A DNA stretch of 64,000 bases. Source: Lycium barbarum (Eukaryota > Streptophyta > Magnoliopsida > Solanales > Solanaceae). Position numbers and translations under genes: made by a program. Positions 48,887-58,586 of this stretch are shown here, one piece after another. Within the stretch, counting starts at the first letter, position 1. Each line of letters opens with the position of its first letter. Below the pieces are notes generated by a model that saw only the letters and a program-made list of their open reading frames with translations, did not search any database and had not been told where the DNA came from. The stretch spans positions 13,292,027 through 13,356,026 of the forward strand of contig NC_083345.1 in the NCBI RefSeq assembly GCF_019175385.1, read 5' to 3'.

Positions 48887-49387
48887 AAGATTCTTATCAG
48901 TGTTTTCATCTTTAGCATGCTATAGATTAGCCTTTTCATATGGACAGAATGGTATGAATGGGATCTTTTTCTGCATAGCTTTAATTAGCTTGATGATTCT
49001 TCACCCAAAGAATCCTTCAGGTGGCCATTTGATTTTGTCACAACAGGTGTATTCAAGGAACGTTAGTTTTTAGACTATAATGTGATGGTCCTACAGCATC
49101 TCTCAGTAATGAACTTACTCTTCCATTGCATTGTACATTTTAATTCGTCCTACGGTCAGTGGCGAAGGCGGGAATTTCCCTAAGAGTATCAAGAACTAAT
49201 ACATGCATATAGTCATATTTGACCTATATACGCAGTATCATTTCAGACGGGGTGTGTGACCACAGTGAACTTCTCAAGATTTGTATCTTTAGGAGATTCA
49301 CCTTTGCCCCCTTTATTGGCTCCATTTTATTTCCTTCTAACAAACCACTAAATAGGTTTCCAACTTCAAAATCCAAACCACAGTAAC
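48887..49387. other. 3' flank of the chlorophyllase-like gene
   Basis: No gene or repeat is recognised. It lies between the gypsy insertion and the stop codon of the minus-strand chlorophyllase-like gene, so its transcript end is probably here. Confidence 0.4.
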
Positions 49388-50219
49388 TTACACAAGAAAA
49401 TCAACATCTTGGAGCTCTACAGGTAGTGTAACATATCCATCTTTAATAGCCATTAAGTCACTTGAGTTCCCTCCCAAATAAGATTCCAAAAAAGCAACCA
49501 CAATTCCTCCAACAAACCTCTTCATATGCTCTCTAGATTTTCCATTCTTGCACAAACAATATATTGCCTGACCTCGAACCCCTTTCGTTTCATCATCTGG
49601 CATATCAATATGTCCATAATCCTTTACTACAAAGTAAAATGCTGGCTTGCAACATTCGTTGTAGATATTACGATGATTTACTCCCTTTGGGGCAAAAGCA
49701 GGAACAGAAGATTCTTCTTTACTACTCCCAAACCCGAGCCAATTACCAAAACCGCCATATCTAGATCGAAGGACTGAGTAATGTAGGCAAAGACAGGTGG
49801 TGGGGTCTGGTTTTTATTCTCCATACCATCAACAGGATCAAGGCCTATTAATGCTGAGAATTTCAGTTTAGGAGAAACATTAGCAACTTTGCCAAGAGCT
49901 AATGCAAATGCAGCTTTCCCCCCACGGCTATGGCCAGCTAGTGCAAGCTTTTTCAAGTTTGGCTCAACTTGAGATGGAATAAAATGGTGTAATCCTTCAG
50001 GTAACCAGTTTGTGATTTCAGCTGTGCATTTGATTTCTTTAGTTGTATCTGCTCCATCCACCAGATACAACTAGAAGCAAATGCAAATGCAACATCAAAG
50101 TCAGAGCCAAGAATCACATTCATATGTTAGTTCTTACTAAGATAACAAATGTTTTATATGTAGTAGTAGTTGATAAAGTTTCTGATAACTATTTCCACGT
50201 CCAAAATTAAGCTTTGTAG

Positions 50220-50412
50220 TAGCCCCCAAGCTTTGGTCTAGTGGTAAGAGCAAATACGTGATGTGTGGTTTAGGTGCCCGTTACAAGCTCTAATCTTGCC
50301 ACGAACAAAATCTTAGTCTTTGAATGGAGAAAGGTAGAGGGCGGGTTCTTTATCCACCGAGTTTCAAACCATACGTCACTAGTCCACTGGATTCCTCGGT
50401 TATAAAAACAAA
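50220..50412 (+). repeat. tRNA-derived SINE (SolS-like) in the chlorophyllase intron
   Basis: An A-box-like TGGTCTAGTGGTAAGAG lies at about 50234, followed about 40 nt later by a degenerate B box. The right part ends 'gattcctcggttataaaaa'. This fits nightshade tRNA SINEs. Antisense to the host gene. Confidence 0.55.
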
Positions 50413-50861
50413 GTTTCATAATAATCAACCTTTTGAAGAAAATCCCTTGAAACTGCTAATTAGTTGAGAGAAATTTGGATGTGATTTTCATATTTGAGTT
50501 TTGACTCTAATGAAATGGGTAAGACACATGTAGCTAAAACAGTTTTAGATTATTATCTATCATTATTTCCAGCAGCTCATCATCCTTCCACATTAAACTA
50601 GTTTTCATATTACGTTACATAATTGCAAAAATGATCATGGCAAAAGGGGCACCAAAATAGGTAGATATCAACAACTAATGATGGCAAAAGGATCAACAAA
50701 ATACTAGGTGTCAATCAACAACTAAACATGACAAAAGGGGAACCATTATAATGTTTTTACAGAGCTGATTGCAGATGTATCATATGATTTGTCAAATAAT
50801 GATTTCTGAAAGACGTGCATCAAATGATCAGGAAATTAGTGAAAGGAATATCTCATATAAT

Positions 50862-51346
50862 AAGAGTATGATCTAGTGGTCAATGGCGTGGTTGAGAAAG
50901 AACTCATATTCAAATTCTGTGGAGGCAAAACATTAGGTGATTTAATTTCTTTCCATCTGTCCACACTACTAAAATCCCTCTATTTTCCCCCTGATTTTCC
51001 ACTAAAAAATGTTCAGTGGTTATTTTCCATTGAATGTCGGTGGGAAAAACCTAAACAGTAGTATTTTCATACAGAAAAATTAGGAAATTTCCAGTGATTC
51101 AATGGAACATGTTTCCAGTTAACTGATTCGATGAGAATGAGGTGGAAAATCATGGTTTATAGCACAAATTTTCCACGGAATGTCGGTGAGAAGAACATTT
51201 ATTTCTAGTAGTGTCAAGGCTTGGTGGACAGAGTTACCTTGTACTAGTGCTGGTGGGCAGTAGGAGGTACCCAATGAAATTAGTCTCAGGTGAGCATAAG
51301 CTGACTCAGACTTCATGTTTATCCAAAATAATAAGAAAAAGAATAT
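50862..51346 (+). repeat. SINE (SolS-like), split by a CACTA MITE
   Basis: The left part (50862-50963: 'tgatctagtggtcaatggc', 'aggtgatttaatttctttcc') and right part (51214-51346: 'aaggcttggtggacagagtt', 'gctggtgggcag') join into one SINE body ending in an A-rich tail. The parts are separated by the 50964-51213 element. Confidence 0.6.
50964..51213. mobile_element. CACTA-type MITE inside the SINE
   Basis: It starts CACTACTAAAAT and ends ATTTCTAGTAGTG, giving inverted CACTACTA termini. Flanking 3-mers are CCA and TCA, compatible with a degraded 3-bp target duplication. Interior motifs such as 'aatgtcggtgggaa' recur near both ends. The element is 250 bp and non-coding. Confidence 0.65.
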
Positions 51347-51374
51347 CCCAAGTTACTCAGGATTCTAATTCGTG

Positions 51375-51807
51375 CACCTTGTTTGGATGATAGTTATATA
51401 TAGTTTCATAATGTATCATATTATATTGTATTGTACTTTATTGTCTTGATAAATCTATTGTTTGGATATATTGTATCGTTTCCATCATTGCATAATGTCA
51501 CACATCAACAATTTGAAGGATAAACCTACAAGAAAAGCAGTGTATGGAGTAGAACTATTATTAAAAAGTATGATAAAGAATAAAATAGGATTATTAGATA
51601 ATAAGGAAAGACAAAATTAGGAGGAAAAAAAACGTAACCACACTGTCATATCAAATCGGTTGTTACATAAAATAAGATTTTTCGTTGTTACGTGACGATG
51701 GATTTAACGATATGATACAAAAAAAAATAAGTAAAATAAAAACAAATGTTGTATTTAAACTAACAACACAATACGATACAATAGATAATAGCCATCCGAA
51801 CAAGGTG
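51375..51807. mobile_element. hAT-like MITE
   Basis: The left end CACCTTGTTTGGATGATAG is mirrored by the right end ATAGCCATCCGAACAAGGTG. AT-rich subterminal repeats ('tattgtattgtac' against 'caatacgatacaat') extend the symmetry. No clear 8-bp duplication. Located in the chlorophyllase-like intron. Confidence 0.55.
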
Positions 51808-52492
51808 TTGAAGAACATCAAGGGAATGACAACTTAAAAAGGAGAAACAATAACTAACCTGAGGAGCCGCAACGATGAAGCCATGAGAATAGATATGTTG
51901 GATAAGTTGAGAGTAGAAGGAACTGTGTAAAGAAGATATCCATGAAGGAATAACACTACTGGAAAATTTCCTGCTTCTGATAGGGTAGCAATTAAGAGTG
52001 GCTTAAGAGGAAGAGGAGGAGAAGAATTTGTGCATGATCGTGGCTCAACATTCAACAGCTTTGTTGAATAGTTTCCAATGTCAAAAATAGTTGTGGATGT
52101 AGTAATGGTAGTAGTAGAGGAAGAAGAGCAAGTTATGATCACTATGTCTGAGCTTATTTTTGTTTTTCTCTTTTTCTCCTGTAATGTATAATCTAATTTT
52201 GTCGTGATTTTTTCTTAGCTTGGGGCTAAAGCTGACCCTTGTTGCCCTTGTTTTGTCCACCTTACTGTGTTCCAAACCGTTTTTTGAGCTGTGACTTCGC
52301 CAGCCATCAGAGCAAGTTAAGACTTTTGACTTTTGGCTCGCCGGTCACTTCCTGACTTTGTCTTGTGAAATAGTCACTATCATGAAATTTCAATTACACA
52401 AATTGAACAAATGGCTATTCGTGAACTTTACATGCGCGCGCAGGGCACTATGTTCTTGGAATAGACATAACCGTTCATTGATTGGGCAGGGT

Positions 52493-52546
52493 GGAGCTTG
52501 TAGCTCAAAGGATTAGAGCGCGTGGCTACGAACCACGATGTGGGCG
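52493..52546 (+). tRNA. Organellar-type trnR-ACG fragment (pseudo)
   Basis: GGAGCTTGTAGCTCAAAGGA, then an intact anticodon arm (CGTGG 52521-52525, loop CTACGAA with anticodon ACG at 52528-52530, CCACG 52533-52537). This closely resembles plastid tRNA-Arg(ACG) as I remember it. After about 52540 the TPsiC arm and acceptor end do not match, so it is a truncated copy and most likely a plastid- or mitochondrion-derived insertion. It lies just upstream of the chlorophyllase-like gene. Confidence 0.6.
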
Positions 52547-52972
52547 GCTTGGTAAGCTCTTTCAGCCCGCTTGCGAAGCATTCTCCCTTTGAATGATTAT
52601 TTCTTTAGAATAATAATTAACATAAGTTCACATCAAAAAAGTAAGATATGTTTTATACTCAATGCATTTAAGTTGAAACTTATTGAAGAAGAAAAAACTC
52701 ATTCTTAAGACATGGCTCGGGAGAAATTACCACCCAAACCTTAGTGAAAAATTCTTGTAAGCAATCTAAATTCTAACACAAAACTCTAACCAATGAGGAG
52801 AGTAATCTAACATCCTTTAACGAAAGTCATTTTATATCTCAACATCTTATACGCGTTACTTGATGCTTGCTCAATGACTGCGAAACCATCAACATATGAC
52901 CAAGTTGTAGGCCCTTCTGGCTTAAGTGGGCTTCAATTCAATTCGTTTAGACCTAATGGGCCTTATGCATGG

Positions 52973-53531
52973 CACTTTTTTGTGCGAAATTCCTTCAAAG
53001 GCACTGGTCTATAATTTTTGCCACTCAAATCGGTGGTCTTTAATTTTTGTTCTTCGCTAAATAATCATTGATTTCGGATATGAATTTCCGCTCAGTTAAA
53101 AATTAAAAAAAAATTGTAAGGTCGAAATTGGATTCGCAAGTCATAAGTTGGGTTTCAAACTCTACCTTAAGGCATAAGTTGAAACAAGCAAAAAAAAAAA
53201 AAAAATTTAGCTGTAATTTTGCAAACCTCTGCCTTAAAGCCTAACTTTTGCCCCAATAGACCTCATTTTGGGCAAAAGTTAGGTCTTAAGGCAGAGGTTT
53301 GCCTTAAGGCTTAATATTAGGTAAAAGTTTGCCTTAAGGCCTAACTTTTCTCCGAATAGAGCTAATTTTGCTACAACCTCTGCCTTGCGACTCTTTTTTT
53401 TTTTTTAACTAAGTTTGGGTTCGAACCCAGGACTTCGAGGTATTAACCGAAGGGAAATAATCAAAGATCACCAATTTGAGGGACAAAAATTAAAGACCAG
53501 TGCCTTTAAAGGACAATCGTGCAAATGACCC
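52973..53531. mobile_element. MULE-MITE, family A (copy 2)
   Basis: The inverted ends carry 'aaggcactggtct', 'taatttttg' and 'gggttcgaaccc' as in copy 1 (31624). The flanks TATGCATGG (52964-52972) and TATCCATGG (53532-53540) match at 8 of 9. Internal 'gccttaaggc' palindromes are present. Confidence 0.8.
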
Positions 53532-53555
53532 TATCCATGGCATCGTACCATAAAA

Positions 53556-53885
53556 AATTTGCACGATTGTCCTTATTCGGGAGTGGTCTTTAATTTTTGC
53601 CCCTCAAATTGCTATTCTTTAATTTTTTTCCTTCGCCTAAAAACCTTTGGATTCCAGGTTCGAGCTCTCGCTCAGTCAAAAAAATTTAAAAAAAAATAGC
53701 AATGCAGAGTTTACCTTCAACCATAAGACAAACTCCATCTTGCGATTCTTTTTTAATTTTTAACTGAGAGGGGTTCGAACCCAGAACCTCATGGTATTTT
53801 TCATCACTTTCTTAAGCGAAGGACGAAAATTAAAGACCAACAATTTGAGGGCCAAAAATTAAAGACCACTGCCTTTGTCCTAATG
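53556..53885. mobile_element. MULE-MITE, family A (copy 3)
   Basis: This lies immediately after copy 2 and shares its terminal motifs ('gcacgattgtcctt', 'gtggtctttaattttt', 'aagcgaaggacgaaaattaa'). The right end appears truncated and no target duplication is evident. Confidence 0.65.
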
Positions 53886-54760
53886 AAGTATTTCGTTCCC
53901 ACAGAAAAAAATAATCAAGTAGTAAATTGCAAAAACTTTGTTTAATCACTAAACTAAATTCCGTTTACAAAAATGTTTACGATTATAAGTAGTGCGAATA
54001 GTGAAGCTGCTTAACAAATGTTTCTTTAAGATAAAGACTAGATAAAATGTTATCAATTGTATTAATTAAAATTATCTAAGAATTAAGCAAAAGCTTTCTA
54101 TCGTAGAAAATGCGACAAGACTCAATTAAAAGGTTTAGTAGAGTATGATTTTTATCAAGGTTCTAAAGCATATATAGTTGATGAATCAACTTCACTTACT
54201 TTCCCATATATTGTGATGTATGTCTAACATAATTAGAAACCATGCTGATTTTTTATTTATTTATAGAGTATTAGATAATAAACTATAATTACCACTCGAT
54301 GTTTTTAGTACACAAAAGTTGAAAATTTGAACGTACTATCTTTCGCGTTACCGGCAACCGCAGAATCATCATGCTTGCAAAATTAATTCCCAACCTCTCA
54401 TTTCCACTCCAATAACAATTCCACACACAAACCAAAAAAAAAAAAAAAAATGTCACCAACTCTTTCATATTCTTCTTCCTCCATATTTGATCTAAGCCAA
54501 ACTCTTTCTTCATCACATTCAAAAACATTTGTTATTTGCGTGACCAATACCCCCATATCATTTCATCCCCATCCGGGGTTGATTTGATATCTGATAAAGT
54601 ACATTTTCTCCACTAGTCCTAGAGGCATATTTATCATTTTAAAACGTAAGTGCATGCAGCTCATAATATAGGGTAAATGATTAAAAACACCTCTGGAATA
54701 TACAAAATGAAACAATTTTACGTTTAGCTAAAAAATGTTCATTTTACCCTTATGGGCTAA

Positions 54761-55108
54761 CAACAGCTGCTAAAAGGAAAATTTAAACCATTTACAAGTT
54801 CAAGGCCACATTCTACCCTTTTTTATTTATCTTAATAATTCAAGAATCGGTTTTCCGCCTGTAATTTTATTTACCTTGTTCAACAGCAAAGTGTTTTGTT
54901 CTCCTTGCAAAACGGAACAATTTTATTCTTCCTTAATAAGTATCTTGTTCTTGCTCCTGCCGTTATCAAAATGGCTCCATTCTGTCCATATGTCCAAACG
55001 ACAGCAACTAAAGGACAAATTTAGACCACTTGCAACTTTCAATGGCAAATTCGACCTTTTTTTCTCTTTTGTCTAATGTAATTCAAGATCCAGTTTTCCG
55101 CTTGTAAT
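54761..55108 (+). repeat. Diverged direct duplication upstream of the LIFEGUARD gene
   Basis: The segment 54761-54867 recurs at 54999-55108 (period about 238 bp), sharing 'cagttttccgcttgtaatt', 'aaatttaaaccatttacaa' and 'taattcaaga' with many differences. The second copy ends about 50 bp before the start codon, so the duplication probably covers the promoter or 5' UTR. Confidence 0.6.
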
Positions 55109-55156
55109 TAATTCAAGATTCTATTTTTATCAGATCTTTCAGGAACACGTGAGAAG

Positions 55157-57309
55157 ATGTTCAAGCAAGGTGGCATGGACATTGAGTCCGGCCAAAAAGG
55201 CGGTGGCGTTGGTGGTGGCCAAATATATCCAGGGCAAATGGAAGATCCTCAGATGAGATGGGCATTTATCAGAAAAGTTTACTCCATTATATGTGTGCAG
55301 CTTTTCGTCACCGCCGTGATCGCCACCGCCATGTTCTTCACTCCGGCAGTCAAAGTTTACATGCGAACCATTATGGGCAAAGTCACCATTATTGTCCTTC
55401 TTGTCATCGCTTTTATACGTACGACACTTCTTCTTATATACTTCCCTTATTATTATTATTATTATTATTATTATATTATTATTATTTTATTACTCCGAAT
55501 CTACCAGCAACAATTTCTCTAGTATGCGTATTCCCGTTGTGAGATTTCACTGAGTATGTTATTGTTGTTATTGCTATTCTTTATTACTCTGAGTAACTTA
55601 ATTTTGGGGGTCTTATTAAAAGATTATAAATATATTCCTTTCATCAAAAATTATTTGAGATTCTTTTCTTTTTTTATTCGTTTAAAAGAGAAAGTGGCAC
55701 CCTTATTTTTACCTTTAATGAGATATTTTTGCGGGAATTTACATGATTGGTGATAAACCTTATTATAAGGGTACCTTTTGGTATATTTTGTGCATATTTA
55801 GAAAGAAAAAAAATTATTATGTTCTGGTAAATAATACTCTCTATTTCATTTTATGTATTCTATTAGTTTGACTGTGCACAGAGGCTAGGAAAATTCGAAA
55901 GATTTTTGGATCTTCTGATCTTAAACTAAATGTGTGTGCTAAATGTACCAACATGTCATTTGAGACTTATAATCTGAAATATGTCATGTGAAATATTGCA
56001 TTTAAAGAATTTTTAAATATCAAAATAACATTCGTTTTTTTAGACAAACTAAAAAGAAAGGGAAAACACGTCAATTGAAAGACGTGCTAAACAAATTGAG
56101 ACAAATGAAATTCTAAGTTTGTGGAAAACTTATTTTAACTCTTTTAGTTCCCAATTTAAGATGTTTCTCACTCTTTCTCCATCATTCTTCATAATTTTCA
56201 TGATCAATTTTAAAAGTTGTACTAATCGTTTTAATTTTTTTTTATATTTGGTGTAAAATTGGCAGTTGTCTTCTTGATGGCAAAATACGGCAAAAAACAT
56301 CCATGGAACTATGTACTTATGTTCGTGTTCACCTTGTGTCTGGCATGTGTTGTTGGAGTGGCCTGCGCATTTAAAAGCGGTAACTTTTATTGAACTTCCT
56401 TTGAATTTAACCTGCTATAAATTATAATAGATTAAATTATATTGATAGTCTAAAAAATCTTATTACATTTCGTGTATATTACTTAAATAATTTTTTCAAT
56501 TATATATTGGATACCAGTATTGTTAATTGATTGTCGCACAAAATGCACAATATGAAAATTTTATTACAAATTTACACAATAATCTCCATTTAATATTTTC
56601 TTGGTTATTGAGCTCTGGAGCCTCATTAATCCAGATTCGGCCGGGATGTCTCATTTTAAGGGTTAAAGTAATTCCTGCCAAAGGTGACTCTATTCTGAAT
56701 GCTTGATAACATGACCGTTGATTAGGTTCGGAGGGATATTACCACCCACCACACCTCTGATGATTGTTTTTTCACAAACATTAGAAGTACACGTATTATT
56801 TCATATAAATCTTACAAGGAGATAAGCAATTCATATTAATTTTTTAGCTACGGATAAGCGGCAGATTATAAGAAAATTCAATCAACTAGGAGCTATTTAG
56901 TGACGAATTAGCTGGGGATTACGCACAAATTTCGTAGCTAATTCCGTGTTTTCTATAGTGAGACTGACAATTAAATATGAGTAATGAGTTTAAGATTTTC
57001 ACCTCATACAGTCCCTCGTTAAATCTTTCAAATTCATTGAATCCTTTTACACGTTCGATTATGAACCCCATCATTTACTCTGAAAGATGATAATATTGTA
57101 TATCGAAATTCTAACTTTAATGTAATGTTTGTTTACAGGGGAAACTATCTTGATGGCTGCTGGGCTAACAGTTCTTATAACTGTTAGTCTTACCCTCTAC
57201 ACATTTTGGGCTGCAAGTAAAGGCAAAGACTTCACCTTTCTTGGCCCATTCTTATTTTGTGCCTCTATAGTCCTCTTTATGTTTCTTCTAATGCAGGTAT
57301 GTATATATC

Positions 57310-57346
<37 letters not shown>

Positions 57347-57635
57347 GTCTGTGCGTGTACTTATATCTATATACTTCTTAGAATTCGAAAATATATACTT
57401 TTTTTCTGCTAAAGATATGTTTTTCAAAATGCAACAGTTTGTTCTGCATCTAGGAAAAGAAGCACGCGTGGTATATAGTTGTCTTGCAGCACTCCTATTC
57501 TCAGCGTATATCATATACGACACAAATAACTTAATCAGGAACTTCACATACGATGAATATGTCATCGCAGCAATCTGCCTTTTCGGAGACATCGTTAACC
57601 TATTCTTAGCTCTTCTTGGCCTCACTGGTGATTAA
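55157..57635 (+). CDS. LIFEGUARD (BAX inhibitor-1 family) protein, four exons
   Basis: Exons 55157-55418, 56266-56379, 57139-57296 and 57438-57635 join in phase (GT-AG) to 243 residues, the usual size. A short Gly-rich cytosolic N terminus is followed by the family motif MRWAFIRKVYSI and then seven hydrophobic segments (VQLFVTAVIATAMFF; VTIIVLLVIAFI; YVLMFVFTLCLACVVGVACAF; ILMAAGLTVLITVSLTLYTFWA; FLGPFLFCASIVLFMFLL; VYSCLAALLFSAYIIYDT; YVIAAICLFGDIVNLFLALL). YIIYDTNNLI...FTYDEY is the conserved TMBIM signature. LFG proteins sit in ER and other endomembranes and are known to dampen cell death and modulate plant-microbe interactions. Introns hold (AT)n and (TTA)n microsatellites. The reading frame is intact. 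The member number is not assigned. Confidence 0.92.
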
Positions 57636-58586
57636 AGAAATAGATACTCCAATTTGCTTGGAAAAAATGTTTGTACTTAATAATTTTGTGGAATAGAGCC
57701 TATGATTTTTTTTTTTAATTAGCAAACTGGAAGATTTCCTAGTCTTGAGAATGTTTAGTACTGCCCTAAATGTATGGTTCGTTTAATGTACAATTGGGCG
57801 AAGAAATATATTGACCTGGAGGTTTATATTACATTTGAGTCTTCAAGTGGCTTGCTTATCATTTTATACTAGTATAATTATACTACTTACGTCTTACTAT
57901 ATGTGATTTGTTTATTCTTAATTTGATTGTACTTTCCTTTTTCTTTAATTTAAATGTTGAGGTAGAATTGGAAAAAGAGAATATGATATTATTCCAACTA
58001 ATGATGGGCCTCCAAGTGGAAACAAGAGAAATTAGGATAGATTAAGACAAAATCAAAGTGTATCTATCTAAAAAGAAACCTTCATGTGAGCTTCAGTAAC
58101 AAACAAAGGTATAAAAGCTCAAGTCCAAATGTTTGATTAAGGGCCATAAATCAAAGACAAGTCCTTATCACCCACCATATTATACTAAAAAATTGGACCT
58201 GTCTTCTCTTTTTGACTGCCTCAGTCCAAGATACTACTTTCCTTTATCCCACAAAATAAAAGAATTAAAGGACACGGATCACGTGGTTCTTACCTTTCCT
58301 TGGGTTCACTTTACTTTAACCTTAACAAATGATACAACAAAGACCAGAACAAAAGCCCAAAAAGACATTCTCCAAAGTAAATAGTAGAAGACCCCATTTG
58401 GATAACTTATACTTTAATTTCATTTTTACAATAGAAACAGTTCAACAAATAAAAAGCACAAGTACACCCCACCCAATATCATAGCATTTGGTTAGTCTAA
58501 AAATCCATCAAAAGGGACAAAAACATAACCCCCTACTAAATCAAACTACTAATTATGCAAGTTTCTACCACCCCCTTAAAAGAAAT
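57636..58586. other. Intergenic region between convergent genes
   Basis: This lies between the LFG stop (plus) and the FORKED-like stop (minus), so it should contain both 3' UTRs. The ORF at 58133-58384 has no recognisable family. No repeat was identified. Confidence 0.5.

Larger units (their letters stand above)
49388..52142 (-). pseudogene. Chlorophyllase-like gene with frameshifts (CLH family)
   Basis: Exon 1 (about 52142-51859) encodes FDIGNYSTKLLNVEP...VVLFLHGYLLY. Exon 2 (50070-49388) encodes LVDGADTTKEI...LALAGHSRGGKAAFALALG...IGLDPVDG...YGHIDM...YCLCKNGKSRE...VDFLV. The serine-esterase motif GHSRGG and a downstream His are kept. These enzymes remove phytol from chlorophyll. Damage: a one-base loss after FLHGYLLY (about 51928) shifts SFYSQLIQHIYSHGFIVAAPQ out of frame; another shift at about 49706 separates IGSGLGVVKKN from APKGVNHRN; and no in-frame ATG precedes exon 1 (GTG at 52142, stop farther up). 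It could be a recent pseudogene or carry assembly errors. The roughly 1.8-kb intron is filled with SINEs and MITEs. Confidence 0.85.
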
